A stretch of 19,962 bases of DNA from Streptococcaceae bacterium AM104-57. Lineage in GTDB: Bacteria; Bacillota; Bacilli; Lactobacillales; Streptococcaceae. The position numbers were made by a program, and so were the translations under genes. The stretch spans positions 1 to 19,962 of the forward strand of contig JAQDPW010000030.1 in NCBI GenBank assembly GCA_027659245.1. Reading direction: 5' to 3'. This document shows, piece after piece, positions 7,020 through 15,837 of the stretch (the first letter of the stretch is position 1; each line of letters starts with the position of its first letter). The notes below the pieces were generated by a model that had not been told where the DNA came from, did no database searches, and saw only the letters and a list, made by a program, of their open reading frames with translations.

Positions 7020-8156
7020 ATGATTCATTTTTCAATTAATAAAAATTTATTTTTACAAGCTTTAAATACAACCAAAAGAGCTATTAGCTCAAAAAATGCT
7101 ATTCCTATTTTATCAACTGTGAAAATTGATGTTACCAATGAAGGAATTACCTTGATTGGATCAAATGGTCAAATCTCAATCGAAAATTTCATTTCGCAAA
7201 AAAATGAAAATGCAGGTCTCTTGATTAATTCTTTAGGTTCAGTTCTACTGGAAGCCTCTTTCTTTATCAATGTTGTTTCAAGTCTTCCAGATGTGACACT
7301 TGATTTTAAAGAGATTGAACAAAAGCAGATTGTCTTAACAAGTGGTAAATCTGAAATTACCCTAAAAGGAAAGGATAGCGAGCAGTATCCACGTATCCAA
7401 GAAATTTCTGCAAGCAATCCTTTAGTTCTTGAAACAAAACTTCTTAAAAAGATTATCAATGAAACAGCTTTTGCAGCTAGTACCCAAGAAAGCCGTCCTA
7501 TTTTGACGGGTGTACATTTTGTCTTGAGCAATCATAAAGAATTGAAAACAGTTGCAACAGACTCTCACCGTCTCAGTCAGAAAAAGTTGACTCTTGAAAA
7601 AAATAGCGATGATTTTGATGTTGTCATCCCAAGTCGTTCGCTACGCGAATTTTCAGCTGTTTTTACGGATGATATCGAAACAGTAGAGATTTTCTTCGCC
7701 AATAATCAAATTCTCTTTAGAAGTGAAAATATTAGCTTCTACACACGTCTCTTAGAAGGAAATTATCCAGATACCGATCGATTGATTCCAACAGATTTCA
7801 ATACAACAGTGACTTTTGACGTTTCTAAACTACGCCAGTCTATGGAACGTGCTCGCCTCTTATCAAGTGCGACACAAAATGGTACTGTTAAATTAGAAAT
7901 CAAAGAAGGAGTTGTAAGTGCCCATGTTCATTCTCCAGAGGTAGGGAAAGTAAACGAAGAAATTGATACTGAAAATGTAAGTGGTGCTGATTTGACAATT
8001 AGTTTCAACCCAACTTATTTAATTGAAGCACTAAAAGCTTTGAATAGTGAAAAAGTTACAATCAGCTTTATTTCAGCAGTTCGTCCATTTACTCTGGTTC
8101 CAGCAGACACTGATGAAGATTTCATGCAGCTCATCACACCAGTTCGTACAAATTAA
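7020..8156 (+). CDS. dnaN: DNA polymerase III sliding clamp, beta subunit
   Basis: DnaN forms the ring-shaped homodimer that tethers the replicative polymerases to DNA and also binds mismatch-repair and ligase partners. The 378-residue protein is collinear with the family and shows its three clamp domains. Recognisable segments are the N-terminal MIHFSINKNLFLQALNTTKR with NAIPILSTVKI, the middle-domain ESRPILTGVHF and ATDSHRLS, LLEGNYPDTDRLIP in the central part, and the C-terminal end (DFMQLITPVRTN), which follows the IEALKALNSEKVTISF region. The ribosome site AAGGAG lies six bases before the ATG. The gap to dnaA is 157 bases and holds origin sequence, so an own promoter is likely but was not identified with confidence. 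Confidence 0.98.
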   Translation: MIHFSINKNLFLQALNTTKRAISSKNAIPILSTVKIDVTNEGITLIGSNGQISIENFISQKNENAGLLINSLGSVLLEASFFINVVSSLPDVTLDFKEIEQKQIVLTSGKSEITLKGKDSEQYPRIQEISASNPLVLETKLLKKIINETAFAASTQESRPILTGVHFVLSNHKELKTVATDSHRLSQKKLTLEKNSDDFDVVIPSRSLREFSAVFTDDIETVEIFFANNQILFRSENISFYTRLLEGNYPDTDRLIPTDFNTTVTFDVSKLRQSMERARLLSSATQNGTVKLEIKEGVVSAHVHSPEVGKVNEEIDTENVSGADLTISFNPTYLIEALKALNSEKVTISFISAVRPFTLVPADTDEDFMQLITPVRTN

Positions 8157-8159
8157 TGG

Positions 8160-8188
8160 AAAGAGGTTGAGCCTAGCTCACCTCTTTT
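8160..8188 (+). terminator. Terminator after dnaN
   Basis: Arms AAAGAGGTTGAG and CTCACCTCTTT pair with one bulged T around the loop CCTAG, followed by a short T-run. It lies just four bases after the dnaN stop codon. Confidence 0.8.
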
Positions 8189-8189
8189 A

Positions 8190-8198
8190 TGATATAAT
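8190..8198 (+). promoter_or_regulatory. Extended -10 promoter of the DUF951 gene
   Basis: TGA-TATAAT is a perfect extended -10 element, 24 bases before the ATG at 8223, and it overlaps the tail of the dnaN terminator. The possible -35 (TTGAGC, 8167-8172) is too far away to be convincing. Confidence 0.65.
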
Positions 8199-8222
8199 CG
8201 AAAAAGAAAAAGGAGACTAACG

Positions 8223-8417
8223 ATGTATCAAGTTGGAAATTTTGTTGAAATGAAAAAACCACACGCTTGTACGATAAAGTCAACAGGCAAAAAAGCAAAT
8301 CGCTGGGAAATTACCCGTGTTGGTGCAGATATTAAGATAAGATGCAGTAATTGTGAACATGTAGTTATGATGAGTCGCTATGATTTTGAAAGAAAAATGA
8401 GTAAAATTATTGACTAA
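8223..8417 (+). CDS. DUF951 family small protein
   Basis: This conserved 64-residue protein of Firmicutes belongs to DUF951 and has no established function. It is small and basic. C16 (KKPHAC) and the pair C41/C44 (IRCSNC), together with H14, could bind a metal, and the fold is probably a small beta-barrel, but this is inference. WEITRVGADIKI and VMMSRYDFERK are the most family-like segments. Its position directly after dnaN is the same in pneumococcus. The ribosome site AAGGAG precedes the ATG by about 8 bases. It has its own extended -10 promoter and is probably monocistronic. Confidence 0.9.
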   Translation: MYQVGNFVEMKKPHACTIKSTGKKANRWEITRVGADIKIRCSNCEHVVMMSRYDFERKMSKIID

Positions 8418-8435
8418 GCCCCCTTAGTTAGAGGG

Positions 8436-8465
8436 TTAGCAAGTTTTCCCTTTTTGTGTTATAAT
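8436..8465 (+). promoter_or_regulatory. Promoter of ychF
   Basis: TGT-TATAAT (8457-8465) is an extended -10 element. TTAGCA (8436-8441) is a weak -35 at 18 bases. A short hairpin CCCTT-AGTT-AGAGGG just upstream (8420-8434) may end the DUF951 transcript, but lacks a T-run directly after it. Confidence 0.65.
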
Positions 8466-8501
8466 ATTAGGGATTGAAATGTGAACGGAGAATGAGAAAC
8501 T

Positions 8502-9617
8502 ATGGCTTTAACAGCAGGTATCGTGGGTTTGCCAAACGTAGGTAAATCAACCCTATTTAATGCAATTACAAAAGCAGGAGCAGAGGCTGCAAACTATCCA
8601 TTTGCAACTATTGATCCAAACGTTGGAATGGTAGAAGTTCCAGATGAACGCCTACAAAAATTGACTGAAATGATCACTCCTAAAAAGACAGTTCCAACAA
8701 CCTTTGAATTTACAGATATTGCAGGGATTGTAAAAGGTGCATCAAAAGGAGAAGGACTAGGGAATAAATTCTTGGCCAATATCCGTGAAGTTGATGCGAT
8801 TGTTCATGTGGTTCGTGCCTTTGATGATGAAAATGTCATGCGTGAGCAAGGTCGTGAAGATGCCTTTGTGGATCCGCTAGCAGATATCGATACCATTAAT
8901 CTAGAGTTGATTCTTGCTGACTTAGAATCAGTTAATAAACGTTATGCGCGTGTGGAAAAAATGGCACGTACTCAAAAAGATAAGGAATCAGTTGCAGAAT
9001 TTAACGTTCTTCAAAAGATTAAACCTGTTCTTGAAGATGGAAAATCAGCTCGTACCATTGAATTTACAGATGAAGAGCAAAAAGTAGTTAAAGGACTCTT
9101 CCTCTTGACAACAAAACCTGTTCTTTATGTAGCTAACGTTGATGAGGATGTGGTTGGAGACCCAGAATCTATCGATTATGTGAAGCAAATTCGTGAATTC
9201 GCAGCAACAGAAAATGCAGAGGTAGTAGTCATTTCAGCGCGTGCTGAAGAAGAAATTTCTGAGTTAGACGATGAAGATAAAAAAGAATTTCTTGAAGCCA
9301 TTGGATTGACAGAATCAGGTGTAGATAAGTTGACTCGAGCCGCTTATCATCTACTAGGACTTGGAACTTACTTCACAGCTGGTGAAAAAGAAGTTCGTGC
9401 TTGGACCTTTAAACGTGGTATGAAAGCTCCTCAAGCTGCTGGTATCATCCACTCTGACTTTGAAAAAGGATTTATTCGTGCAGTGACCATGTCTTATGAC
9501 GATTTGGTAAAATACGGCTCTGAAAAGGCTGTAAAAGAAGCTGGACGCTTGCGTGAAGAAGGAAAAGAATATGTCGTGCAAGATGGCGATATTATGGAAT
9601 TCCGCTTTAACGTATAA
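8502..9617 (+). CDS. ychF: Ribosome-binding ATPase YchF (Obg family)
   Basis: YchF is an OBG-family P-loop NTPase that prefers ATP to GTP, binds ribosomes and has been linked to stress responses; its exact cellular role is unsettled. The 371-residue protein has the usual length. It shows the P-loop GLPNVGKS (9-16), the switch-I threonine region PFATIDPN, DIAG for G3 (about 73-76), and NVDE in place of the GTP-specific NKxD, the reason for relaxed nucleotide choice in this family. A coiled-coil arm covers about 130-180, and a C-terminal TGS domain follows (TYFTAGEKEVRAWTF to the end DGDIMEFRFNV). A ribosome site CGGAGAA lies upstream and a strong terminator follows, so the gene is likely monocistronic. 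Confidence 0.97.
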   Translation: MALTAGIVGLPNVGKSTLFNAITKAGAEAANYPFATIDPNVGMVEVPDERLQKLTEMITPKKTVPTTFEFTDIAGIVKGASKGEGLGNKFLANIREVDAIVHVVRAFDDENVMREQGREDAFVDPLADIDTINLELILADLESVNKRYARVEKMARTQKDKESVAEFNVLQKIKPVLEDGKSARTIEFTDEEQKVVKGLFLLTTKPVLYVANVDEDVVGDPESIDYVKQIREFAATENAEVVVISARAEEEISELDDEDKKEFLEAIGLTESGVDKLTRAAYHLLGLGTYFTAGEKEVRAWTFKRGMKAPQAAGIIHSDFEKGFIRAVTMSYDDLVKYGSEKAVKEAGRLREEGKEYVVQDGDIMEFRFNV

Positions 9618-9642
9618 TCAGTATTTAAAATAATGTCAATTA

Positions 9643-9668
9643 GGTTGGAAAAAAATTCCAACCCTTTT
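9643..9668 (+). terminator. Terminator after ychF
   Basis: A perfect 8-base stem GGTTGGAA/TTCCAACC with a five-A loop is followed by CTTTT. It ends 21 bases before the pth ATG, so a pth promoter would have to lie upstream of it (TATAAT at 9613-9618 is a candidate) or pth partly depends on read-through. Confidence 0.85.
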
Positions 9669-9689
9669 GGCTTTTGAAAGGAAATTTAA

Positions 9690-10259
9690 ATGACAAAATT
9701 ACTTGTAGGATTGGGAAATCCAGGGGATAAATATTTTGAAACTAAACATAATGTTGGCTTTATGTTGATTGATCAAATAGCAAAAAAACAGAATGTCACC
9801 TTTACACATGATAAGATATTCCAAGCTGAGTTAGCCTCATTTTTTCTTAACGGTGAAAAAATTTATCTGGTGAAACCGACGACTTTTATGAATGAAAGTG
9901 GAAAAGCTGTTCATGCATTGTTAACCTACTATGGTTTAGATATTGAAGATTTACTGATTATTTACGATGATCTTGACATGGAAGTCGGAAAAATTCGTCT
10001 TCGTACTAAAGGATCAGCTGGTGGTCATAATGGAATTAAGTCTATTATTCAACATATCGGTACACAGGTTTTCAATCGTGTAAAGATTGGTATTGGGAGA
10101 CCTAAAAAAGGAATGTCAGTAGTTCATCATGTTTTGAGTAAGTTTGATCAAGAAGATTATATTGGTATTTTACAGTCAATTGACAAGGTTGACGATGCTG
10201 TAAATTATTATTTACAAGAAAAAAACTTTGAAAAGACGATGCAGAAATATAATGGGTAA
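9690..10259 (+). CDS. pth: Peptidyl-tRNA hydrolase
   Basis: Pth cleaves the ester bond of peptidyl-tRNA that has dropped off ribosomes, recycling tRNA; it is essential in most bacteria. The 189-residue protein has the normal length and the expected active-site residues: N10 in GLGNPG, the catalytic base H20 in TKHNVGF, N68 in TFMNESG, and D93 in IYDDLDM. The segment [12 protein letters not shown] supplies the conserved asparagine that contacts substrate. The ribosome site AAAGGAA lies about 7 bases before the ATG. Its stop overlaps the likely mfd start, a pairing of translation quality control and repair genes that is common in Firmicutes. Confidence 0.97.
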   Translation: MTKLLVGLGNPGDKYFETKHNVGFMLIDQIAKKQNVTFTHDKIFQAELASFFLNGEKIYLVKPTTFMNESGKAVHALLTYYGLDIEDLLIIYDDLDMEVGKIRLRTKGSAGGHNGIKSIIQHIGTQVFNRVKIGIGRPKKGMSVVHHVLSKFDQEDYIGILQSIDKVDDAVNYYLQEKNFEKTMQKYNG

Positions 10260-13200
10260 GGAAATGGCATTAATCGATTTCTTTTTAGAGAATAAACAAA
10301 TTTTATCTTGGCATGAGAACCTACCACAGAAACAAAGACAATTATTGCTAGGTCTTTCTGGCTCAGCAAAATCTTTAGCGATTGCTAGTAGTCTGAAGAG
10401 TCAGGATAAGGTTTTAGTGATGACTTTCACATATGGAGAAGCTGAGCGTCTGGTTAATGATTTAATCTCCATAATAGGCTCAAATCTTGTTTATCCATTT
10501 CTAGTAGATGATTCACCAATGGTCGAATTTTTGGCATCATCTCAGGAAAAGATTTTTTCTAGGGTTGAAGCTTTGCGTTTTCTAAGAGATAAGTCTCAAA
10601 AAGGGATTTTAGTTTGTAATGTCGCAGCTAGTCGGGTATTCTTACCAAATCCTCAAGTTTTTGATGATAGTATCTTAGAACTTCAAGTGGGCCAAGAATG
10701 CGAACAAAGAGAATTAAAAAATCACTTGATTTCCCTTGGTTATAAGAAGGTTACACAAGTTCAAAGTCAGGGAGAATTTAGCCTTCGTGGAGATATCCTG
10801 GATATCTTTGAAACTTCTCAACTATCTCCTTACCGGATAGAATTTTTTGGTGATGAAATTGATGGTATAAGAGAATTTGATACTGAAACTCAGCTTTCTA
10901 AAGACAGTCAGTCTAAAGTACTGATATATCCAGCAAGTGATATTTTACTAACTTTTGAAGATTATCAGCGTGGCCAGAAATTTTTAGAACATGAGATTGA
11001 TAAGGCACTTTCTCCAACTTTAAAGTCTTACTTAGAAGAAGTTTTTAGTTGCACTAAAGAGCAAGTTCTTCATGCAGATATTCGCAAGTTTTTGTCTGTA
11101 TTTTATAAAAAACAATGGACATTGATAGACTATTTGAATCAAGTGCCCATTATATTTGATGATTTTCAAAAAATCATGAATCAGTACGATGCTTTTGATA
11201 AGGAAACTGCTAGTTACTTTACAGAAGATTTACACAATAGTAAAACGGTGTCAATTTTACAATATTTTGCTGATGTAGAAAGTCAATTTAAAAAATATTT
11301 ACCAGCTAGTTTCTTTTCAAATTTCCAAAAAGGGCTTGGAAATCTAAAATTTGATCATCTGTATCAATTCAATCAATATCCAATGCAAGAATTCTTCAAT
11401 CAGTTTTCTTTTCTGAAAGAAGAAATTGAACGTTATAAAAAATTGAAGTATACGATTGTTCTTCAATCAAGCAGCCAAACAGAACTAAAAAAACTTTCAA
11501 GGATTCTTGATGAATATAGCATTAAAGTTGACAATAGTAATCAAAGTGAAATCTGTAAAGGAACTGTCAATCTTGTTGAAGGAAACCTTCGTCATGGATT
11601 TCATTTTGTAGATGAGAATCTTGTATTTATCACTGAATATGAAATTTTTAAAAAGAAGATTAAACGCAAGTATCGCAGACAAAATATTAGCAATGCTGAA
11701 CGATTAAAGGATTATAGTGAACTCCAAAAAGGAGACTATGTTGTTCATCAAATTCATGGTATTGGTCAATATTTAGGGATTGAAACGATTGAAGTTAAAG
11801 GAATTCATCGAGACTACGTTAGTGTCCTATATCAAAATGGAGACCGTATTTCTATCCCTGTGGAACAGATACAGATTCTTTCTAAGTATGTCTCTAGTGA
11901 TGGTAAGGCTCCAAAGTTAAACAAACTTAACGATGGACGTTTTAAAAAAGCCAAGCAAAAAGTAAAGAGTCAAGTTGAAGATATTGCAGATGACTTGATT
12001 AAGTTATATGCCGAGAGAAGTCAACTTAAAGGTTTTGCATTTTCAAAAGATGATGAAGATCAGGTTGCTTTTGATGAGGCTTTCCCCTATGTTGAAACTG
12101 AAGATCAACTTCGAAGTATAGATGAAATCAAAAAAGATATGCAAGCTCCTCAACCGATGGACCGACTTTTAGTTGGAGATGTTGGTTTTGGTAAGACTGA
12201 GGTGGCCATGCGAGCTGCATTTAAGGCTGTCAATGATCATAAACAGGTTGTTGTTTTAGTACCAACTACCGTTCTTGCTCAGCAACATTACAGTAATTTT
12301 AAGGAAAGATTTGAACAATTTGCTGTCAACGTAGATGTTTTGAGTCGTTTCAGAAGTAAAAAAGAGCAGACTGAGACACTTGAAAAGTTGAAAAAAGGTC
12401 AAGTAGATATTTTGATAGGAACTCATAGAGTCTTGTCTAAAGATGTTGAGTTTGCTGATTTGGGGTTGATGATTATTGATGAAGAGCAACGTTTTGGTGT
12501 TAAGCATAAGGAAGCTTTGAAGGAATTAAAAAAGAAGGTTGATGTCTTAACCTTGACAGCTACACCAATTCCTCGAACTCTTCATATGTCTATGCTGGGT
12601 ATCCGAGATTTATCAGTCATAGAGACTCCTCCAACAAATCGATATCCTGTTCAAACCTATGTTCTTGAACAGAATGATCGTGTCATTCGTGATGCTGTAT
12701 TGAGAGAAATGGATCGTGGTGGTCAGGTTTACTATCTTTACAATAAAGTTGACACGATTGAAAAGAAGGTTTCAGAGTTACAAGAGTTGATTCCAGAAGC
12801 TTCAATTGGTTTTGTTCATGGACAAATGAGTGAAATTCGTTTGGAGAATACGCTACTTGACTTTATAGAAGGACAGTATGATATTCTTGTCACCACTACA
12901 ATTATTGAAACAGGTGTGGACATTCCAAATGCAAATACTTTATTTATTGAAAATGCGGATCATATGGGTCTGTCTACCTTGTATCAATTAAGAGGTCGGG
13001 TTGGTCGTAGTAACCGAATCGCTTATGCTTATCTTATGTATCGTCCAGATAAAACCTTGACAGAAGTTTCTGAGAAGAGATTAGAGGCCATCAAAGGTTT
13101 CACTGAATTAGGTTCTGGTTTCAAAATTGCCATGCGAGATTTATCCATTCGTGGAGCTGGGAATCTTTTAGGAAGCTCGCAGTCTGGTTTTATTGATTCT

Positions 13201-13755
13201 GTAGGTTTTGAATTGTATTCTCAGTTGTTGGAAGAAGCGATAGCTAAGAAAAATGGAACTGACAAGAAACGTGAAAAAGGAAATGCTGAATTACTTCTGC
13301 AAATTGATGCCTATCTCCCAGATGAGTATATTTCAGATGAACGGCATAAAATTGAGATTTACAAGAGAATTCGTCAGATTGACAATCGTGTCAACTATGA
13401 AGAATTACAAGATGAGTTGATCGATCGTTTTGGAGAATATCCAGATGTGGTTGCTTACCTTTTAGAAATTGGATTAGCTAAAGCATATCTTGATAAAGTA
13501 TTTGTCAATCGTGTAGAAAGAAAGAATAATAAGCTTGTCATTCAGTTTGAAAAAATATCGCAACAACTATTTTTAACTCAAGATTATTTCCAGGCTCTTT
13601 CTCAGACAAGTTTGAAGGCAAATATTTCAGAAAATCAAGGTTTAATCGAAGTTGTTTTTGATATTCGTAATAAAAAAGATTATGAGATTTTAGAAGGTCT
13701 TTTAACTTTTGGAGAATCATTAGCAAACATAAAAGAATCAAAAGAGTCACATTAG
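10252..13755 (+). CDS. mfd: Transcription-repair coupling factor Mfd
   Basis: Mfd is a DNA translocase that pushes stalled RNA polymerase off damaged template and recruits UvrA. The protein has about 1167 residues. It carries a UvrB-like N-terminal module ([14 protein letters not shown] near 175-190) and the polymerase-interacting CarD-like domain from about residue 493 ([17 protein letters not shown]). The RecG-like motor has Walker A GDVGFGKT near 642-649 and the DEEQ box near 743-746 ([10 protein letters not shown]), plus TATPIPRT and [11 protein letters not shown]-terminal domain ([20 protein letters not shown]) follows. The start is uncertain. ATG 10252 overlaps the pth stop but has no clear ribosome site. 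ATG 10264 aligns well with pneumococcal Mfd, but its AAGGA lies only one base away. An upstream extension from 10228 is unlikely. Confidence 0.96.
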   Translation: MGKEMALIDFFLENKQILSWHENLPQKQRQLLLGLSGSAKSLAIASSLKSQDKVLVMTFTYGEAERLVNDLISIIGSNLVYPFLVDDSPMVEFLASSQEKIFSRVEALRFLRDKSQKGILVCNVAASRVFLPNPQVFDDSILELQVGQECEQRELKNHLISLGYKKVTQVQSQGEFSLRGDILDIFETSQLSPYRIEFFGDEIDGIREFDTETQLSKDSQSKVLIYPASDILLTFEDYQRGQKFLEHEIDKALSPTLKSYLEEVFSCTKEQVLHADIRKFLSVFYKKQWTLIDYLNQVPIIFDDFQKIMNQYDAFDKETASYFTEDLHNSKTVSILQYFADVESQFKKYLPASFFSNFQKGLGNLKFDHLYQFNQYPMQEFFNQFSFLKEEIERYKKLKYTIVLQSSSQTELKKLSRILDEYSIKVDNSNQSEICKGTVNLVEGNLRHGFHFVDENLVFITEYEIFKKKIKRKYRRQNISNAERLKDYSELQKGDYVVHQIHGIGQYLGIETIEVKGIHRDYVSVLYQNGDRISIPVEQIQILSKYVSSDGKAPKLNKLNDGRFKKAKQKVKSQVEDIADDLIKLYAERSQLKGFAFSKDDEDQVAFDEAFPYVETEDQLRSIDEIKKDMQAPQPMDRLLVGDVGFGKTEVAMRAAFKAVNDHKQVVVLVPTTVLAQQHYSNFKERFEQFAVNVDVLSRFRSKKEQTETLEKLKKGQVDILIGTHRVLSKDVEFADLGLMIIDEEQRFGVKHKEALKELKKKVDVLTLTATPIPRTLHMSMLGIRDLSVIETPPTNRYPVQTYVLEQNDRVIRDAVLREMDRGGQVYYLYNKVDTIEKKVSELQELIPEASIGFVHGQMSEIRLENTLLDFIEGQYDILVTTTIIETGVDIPNANTLFIENADHMGLSTLYQLRGRVGRSNRIAYAYLMYRPDKTLTEVSEKRLEAIKGFTELGSGFKIAMRDLSIRGAGNLLGSSQSGFIDSVGFELYSQLLEEAIAKKNGTDKKREKGNAELLLQIDAYLPDEYISDERHKIEIYKRIRQIDNRVNYEELQDELIDRFGEYPDVVAYLLEIGLAKAYLDKVFVNRVERKNNKLVIQFEKISQQLFLTQDYFQALSQTSLKANISENQGLIEVVFDIRNKKDYEILEGLLTFGESLANIKESKESH

Positions 13756-13793
13756 GAGTTATCTTTTTTCTTCTATAAAAGATAGAAAAATGG

Positions 13794-13799
13794 TACAAT
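13794..13799 (+). promoter_or_regulatory. Possible promoter in front of rqcP
   Basis: TGG-TACAAT (13791-13799) is an extended -10 element 20 bases before the rqcP start. Just upstream an AT-rich hairpin TATCTTTT/AAAAGATA (13760-13784) could weakly attenuate transcription arriving from mfd. No convincing -35 is seen. Confidence 0.5.
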
Positions 13800-13819
13800 A
13801 ATAATTTGAGGTAATGAAG

Positions 13820-14086
13820 ATGAGATTAGATAAATATTTAAAAGTATCAAGAATTATTAAGCGCCGTACAGTGGCTAAGGAAGTTGCAGATAAGGGACGT
13901 ATCAAGGTAAATGGTATTCTTGCTAAGAGCTCTACAGATTTAAAAATCAATGACCAAGTCGAAATTCGTTTTGGAAATAAGTTGTTGCTTGTAAAAGTAT
14001 TAGAGATGAAAGATAGCACTAAAAAAGAAGATGCCGCAGGTATGTATGAAATTATCAGCGAAACAAGGGTAGAAGGCGATGTATAA
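13820..14086 (+). CDS. rqcP: Ribosome-associated quality control S4-domain protein RqcP
   Basis: This is the 88-residue S4 RNA-binding protein (YabO in Bacillus subtilis; HslR/Hsp15-like in older annotations). It works with RqcH on obstructed 50S subunits to add C-terminal alanine tails to stalled nascent chains. The S4 fold covers nearly the whole protein: [20 protein letters not shown], then DKGRIKVNG and [15 protein letters not shown] chose ATG 13820 rather than the in-frame ATG at 13814, because the ribosome site TTGAGGT lies about 7 bases before 13820 but only two bases before 13814, and pneumococcal homologues begin MRLDKYL. The end overlaps divIC by 8 bases. Confidence 0.92.
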   Translation: MRLDKYLKVSRIIKRRTVAKEVADKGRIKVNGILAKSSTDLKINDQVEIRFGNKLLLVKVLEMKDSTKKEDAAGMYEIISETRVEGDV

Positions 14087-14447
14087 AAAAATAGTCCAAA
14101 TGAATAATTCTTTTATTCAAAATGAACACCAACGTCGTAAATACTTGATGGAAGAACGACAAAGACGAAATCGTTTTATGGGCTGGGTTTTGATTTTGAT
14201 TATGTTGTTGTTCATCCTACCAACCTATAATTTGACTCAAAGTTATCAGCAACTACTCGAACGTCGCCAACAGTTATTTGACTTGAAAAAGCAGTATCAA
14301 GAATTGAGCGATGAAAAAGATAAAGAATCAAATCTTGCAACAAAACTAAAGGACGAAACTTACGCAGCTAAATATTTGCGTGCTAAATATTATTATTCAA
14401 AATCATGGGAGGAAGTATACACCATTCCGGACTTGCTTCCTAGGTAA
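14079..14447 (+). CDS. divIC: Cell division protein DivIC (FtsB family)
   Basis: DivIC is a bitopic membrane protein that forms the FtsL-DivIC-DivIB complex controlling septal peptidoglycan synthesis by FtsW-PBP2x. The 122-residue protein has a basic cytoplasmic tail (about 1-33, rich in Arg and Gln) and a single membrane segment (about 34-51, [18 protein letters not shown]). An extracytoplasmic coiled coil follows (about 55-90, [19 protein letters not shown]), then the conserved end [20 protein letters not shown]. The length and C-terminus match pneumococcal DivIC as I know it. It overlaps rqcP by 8 bases and is followed after 6 bases by a tiny conserved ORF. Confidence 0.95.
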   Translation: MYKKIVQMNNSFIQNEHQRRKYLMEERQRRNRFMGWVLILIMLLFILPTYNLTQSYQQLLERRQQLFDLKKQYQELSDEKDKESNLATKLKDETYAAKYLRAKYYYSKSWEEVYTIPDLLPR

Positions 14448-14453
14448 TAGAAT

Positions 14454-14576
14454 ATGGAAAATTTATTAGATATTGTTGAACAATTTTTAAGTCAATCAGA
14501 TGGAAAATTAGAAGAGTTAGCTCAAAAAAATCATTTGTTACGACTTCAGGAAGAAGAGGAAAAGAAGAATGCGTAA
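14454..14576 (+). CDS. Conserved 40-residue streptococcal protein, function unknown
   Basis: A small ORF of 41 codons starts at ATG 14454 and ends at TAA 14574-14576, overlapping the next gene by 8 bases. The product begins MENLLDIVEQFLSQSDGKLE and ends [10 protein letters not shown]. It is highly charged, predicted helical and without membrane segment or signal peptide. I recall a pneumococcal counterpart of the same length at the same place (SP_0009). No strong ribosome site is seen, so it may be translated by coupling to divIC six bases upstream. Its place between a divisome gene and a cell-surface serine hydrolase hints at an envelope link, which is only inference. Confidence 0.75.
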   Translation: MENLLDIVEQFLSQSDGKLEELAQKNHLLRLQEEEEKKNA

Positions 14577-15837
14577 ATTTTTAGTGATATTACTACTTCC
14601 TATTTTCTTTAAAAGTGTCCAAGTAGTAAGCACTGAGAATCCAGTTATTATTCCAAATCAAGAAGTTTATTCCTTAACTCATGCTCCGTATCATTTTTAT
14701 TATCAAGATACTATAGAATCTCCAAAATTTTATGGTGAAACGTCCATTTATGCTTCAGATGATTTGATAAAAGAGTCAGGGAAAGTCAATGCAGAGACAA
14801 CATTATCCGTGATAGAATGGCGGTTAAATGAACAAGGTCAGCCTGTCTTTAAATTATCTAATAATCAGTTTGTTGCTGCAGACAAAAGACTTCTATATGA
14901 TGCATCAAAAATAAATTCTCTATCCCAAAAAGTATGGTTAGAACCTGGATTTTTCATTTACAATAGTCCCTATGATCAAACAGAAAAAACAGCTACTTTA
15001 GCTCCTTATCAAGAGGTTGAAGTGGATATGTCAGTGTTTGCTGAGGGACGGGAATTTTTACATATTAAACAAATTGGTTGGGTTTCGACGGATTATATTT
15101 CCGATGATGATAATCGTATCCAGAAAGTACAAGAGTTACTGTCTGAAAATTATCAAAATGAACAGTTTTCTATTTATGTTAAACAATTGAGCACAGGTAA
15201 GGAAGCTGGGATTAATGAAAATGAGAAAATGTATGCTGCAAGTGTCATGAAGCTGCCCTATCTTTACTATGTTCAGGAAAAAATCAATCAAGGTGATTAT
15301 CAACTTGACACGAAACTGAAGTATGTTTCCGAAGTGAATGATTTCCCTGGTTCTTATAAACCGGAAGGAAGCGGAAGTCTCCCTAAAACAGCGGACAATA
15401 AAGAATACACCATCAAAGATTTGATATCAAAAACTGCAAAAGAATCTGACAATGTAGCTCATAATATTCTTGCTTATTATATTACGAATAAATCAGATGA
15501 AGCCTTTAAAAAGGAGATGGCTAGAATTTCAGGCGAAGAGTGGGATGTAACAGATAAGTTGGCATCAGCTAAAATGGCAGGTCAAGTTATGGAGGATATT
15601 TATAATCAGAATGCTTTTGTTTTAGAATCTCTATCACAAACGTCCTTTGACAATCAGAGGATTGCGAAAGATATTTCTGCTAAGGTAGCCCATAAAATTG
15701 GGGATGCAGATGAATTTAAACACGATGTAGGAATAGTCTATACAGATTCTCCTTTCATTATTTCAATCTTTACCAAAAATTCTGATTATGATACCATTTC
15801 TAAAATTGCTAATGATGTCTATGAGGTCCTAAAATGA
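14569..15837 (+). CDS. Exported serine hydrolase, class A beta-lactamase-like
   Basis: This 422-residue protein has an N-terminal signal or anchor ([20 protein letters not shown], cleavage possible near 20-22). A long N-terminal part with Trp/Gly SH3-like or SLAP-like strands follows (about 75-180), and then a C-terminal penicillin-recognising fold (about 195-422). Active-site motifs are S225-x-x-K228 (SVMK), S293-D-N (ESDN) and K376-I-G (HKIG), where true beta-lactamases and most PBPs have K-T/S-G. It lacks a recognisable Glu166 omega loop, so antibiotic hydrolysis is not expected. A role in cell-wall metabolism or surface attachment is more likely. A homologue sits at the same position in pneumococcus (SP_0010). 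It overlaps tilS by 4 bases. Confidence 0.85.
   Translation: MRKFLVILLLPIFFKSVQVVSTENPVIIPNQEVYSLTHAPYHFYYQDTIESPKFYGETSIYASDDLIKESGKVNAETTLSVIEWRLNEQGQPVFKLSNNQFVAADKRLLYDASKINSLSQKVWLEPGFFIYNSPYDQTEKTATLAPYQEVEVDMSVFAEGREFLHIKQIGWVSTDYISDDDNRIQKVQELLSENYQNEQFSIYVKQLSTGKEAGINENEKMYAASVMKLPYLYYVQEKINQGDYQLDTKLKYVSEVNDFPGSYKPEGSGSLPKTADNKEYTIKDLISKTAKESDNVAHNILAYYITNKSDEAFKKEMARISGEEWDVTDKLASAKMAGQVMEDIYNQNAFVLESLSQTSFDNQRIAKDISAKVAHKIGDADEFKHDVGIVYTDSPFIISIFTKNSDYDTISKIANDVYEVLK

Noticed and set aside
7169..7531. 120-codon minus-strand frame inside dnaN
   Set aside because: It is antisense to an intact conserved gene, without ribosome site or recognisable domain.
10228..10251. N-terminal extension of Mfd from ATG 10228
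   Set aside because: The extension MKRRCRNI reads the pth coding sequence in another frame and has no family similarity. Starts at 10252 or 10264 fit better.
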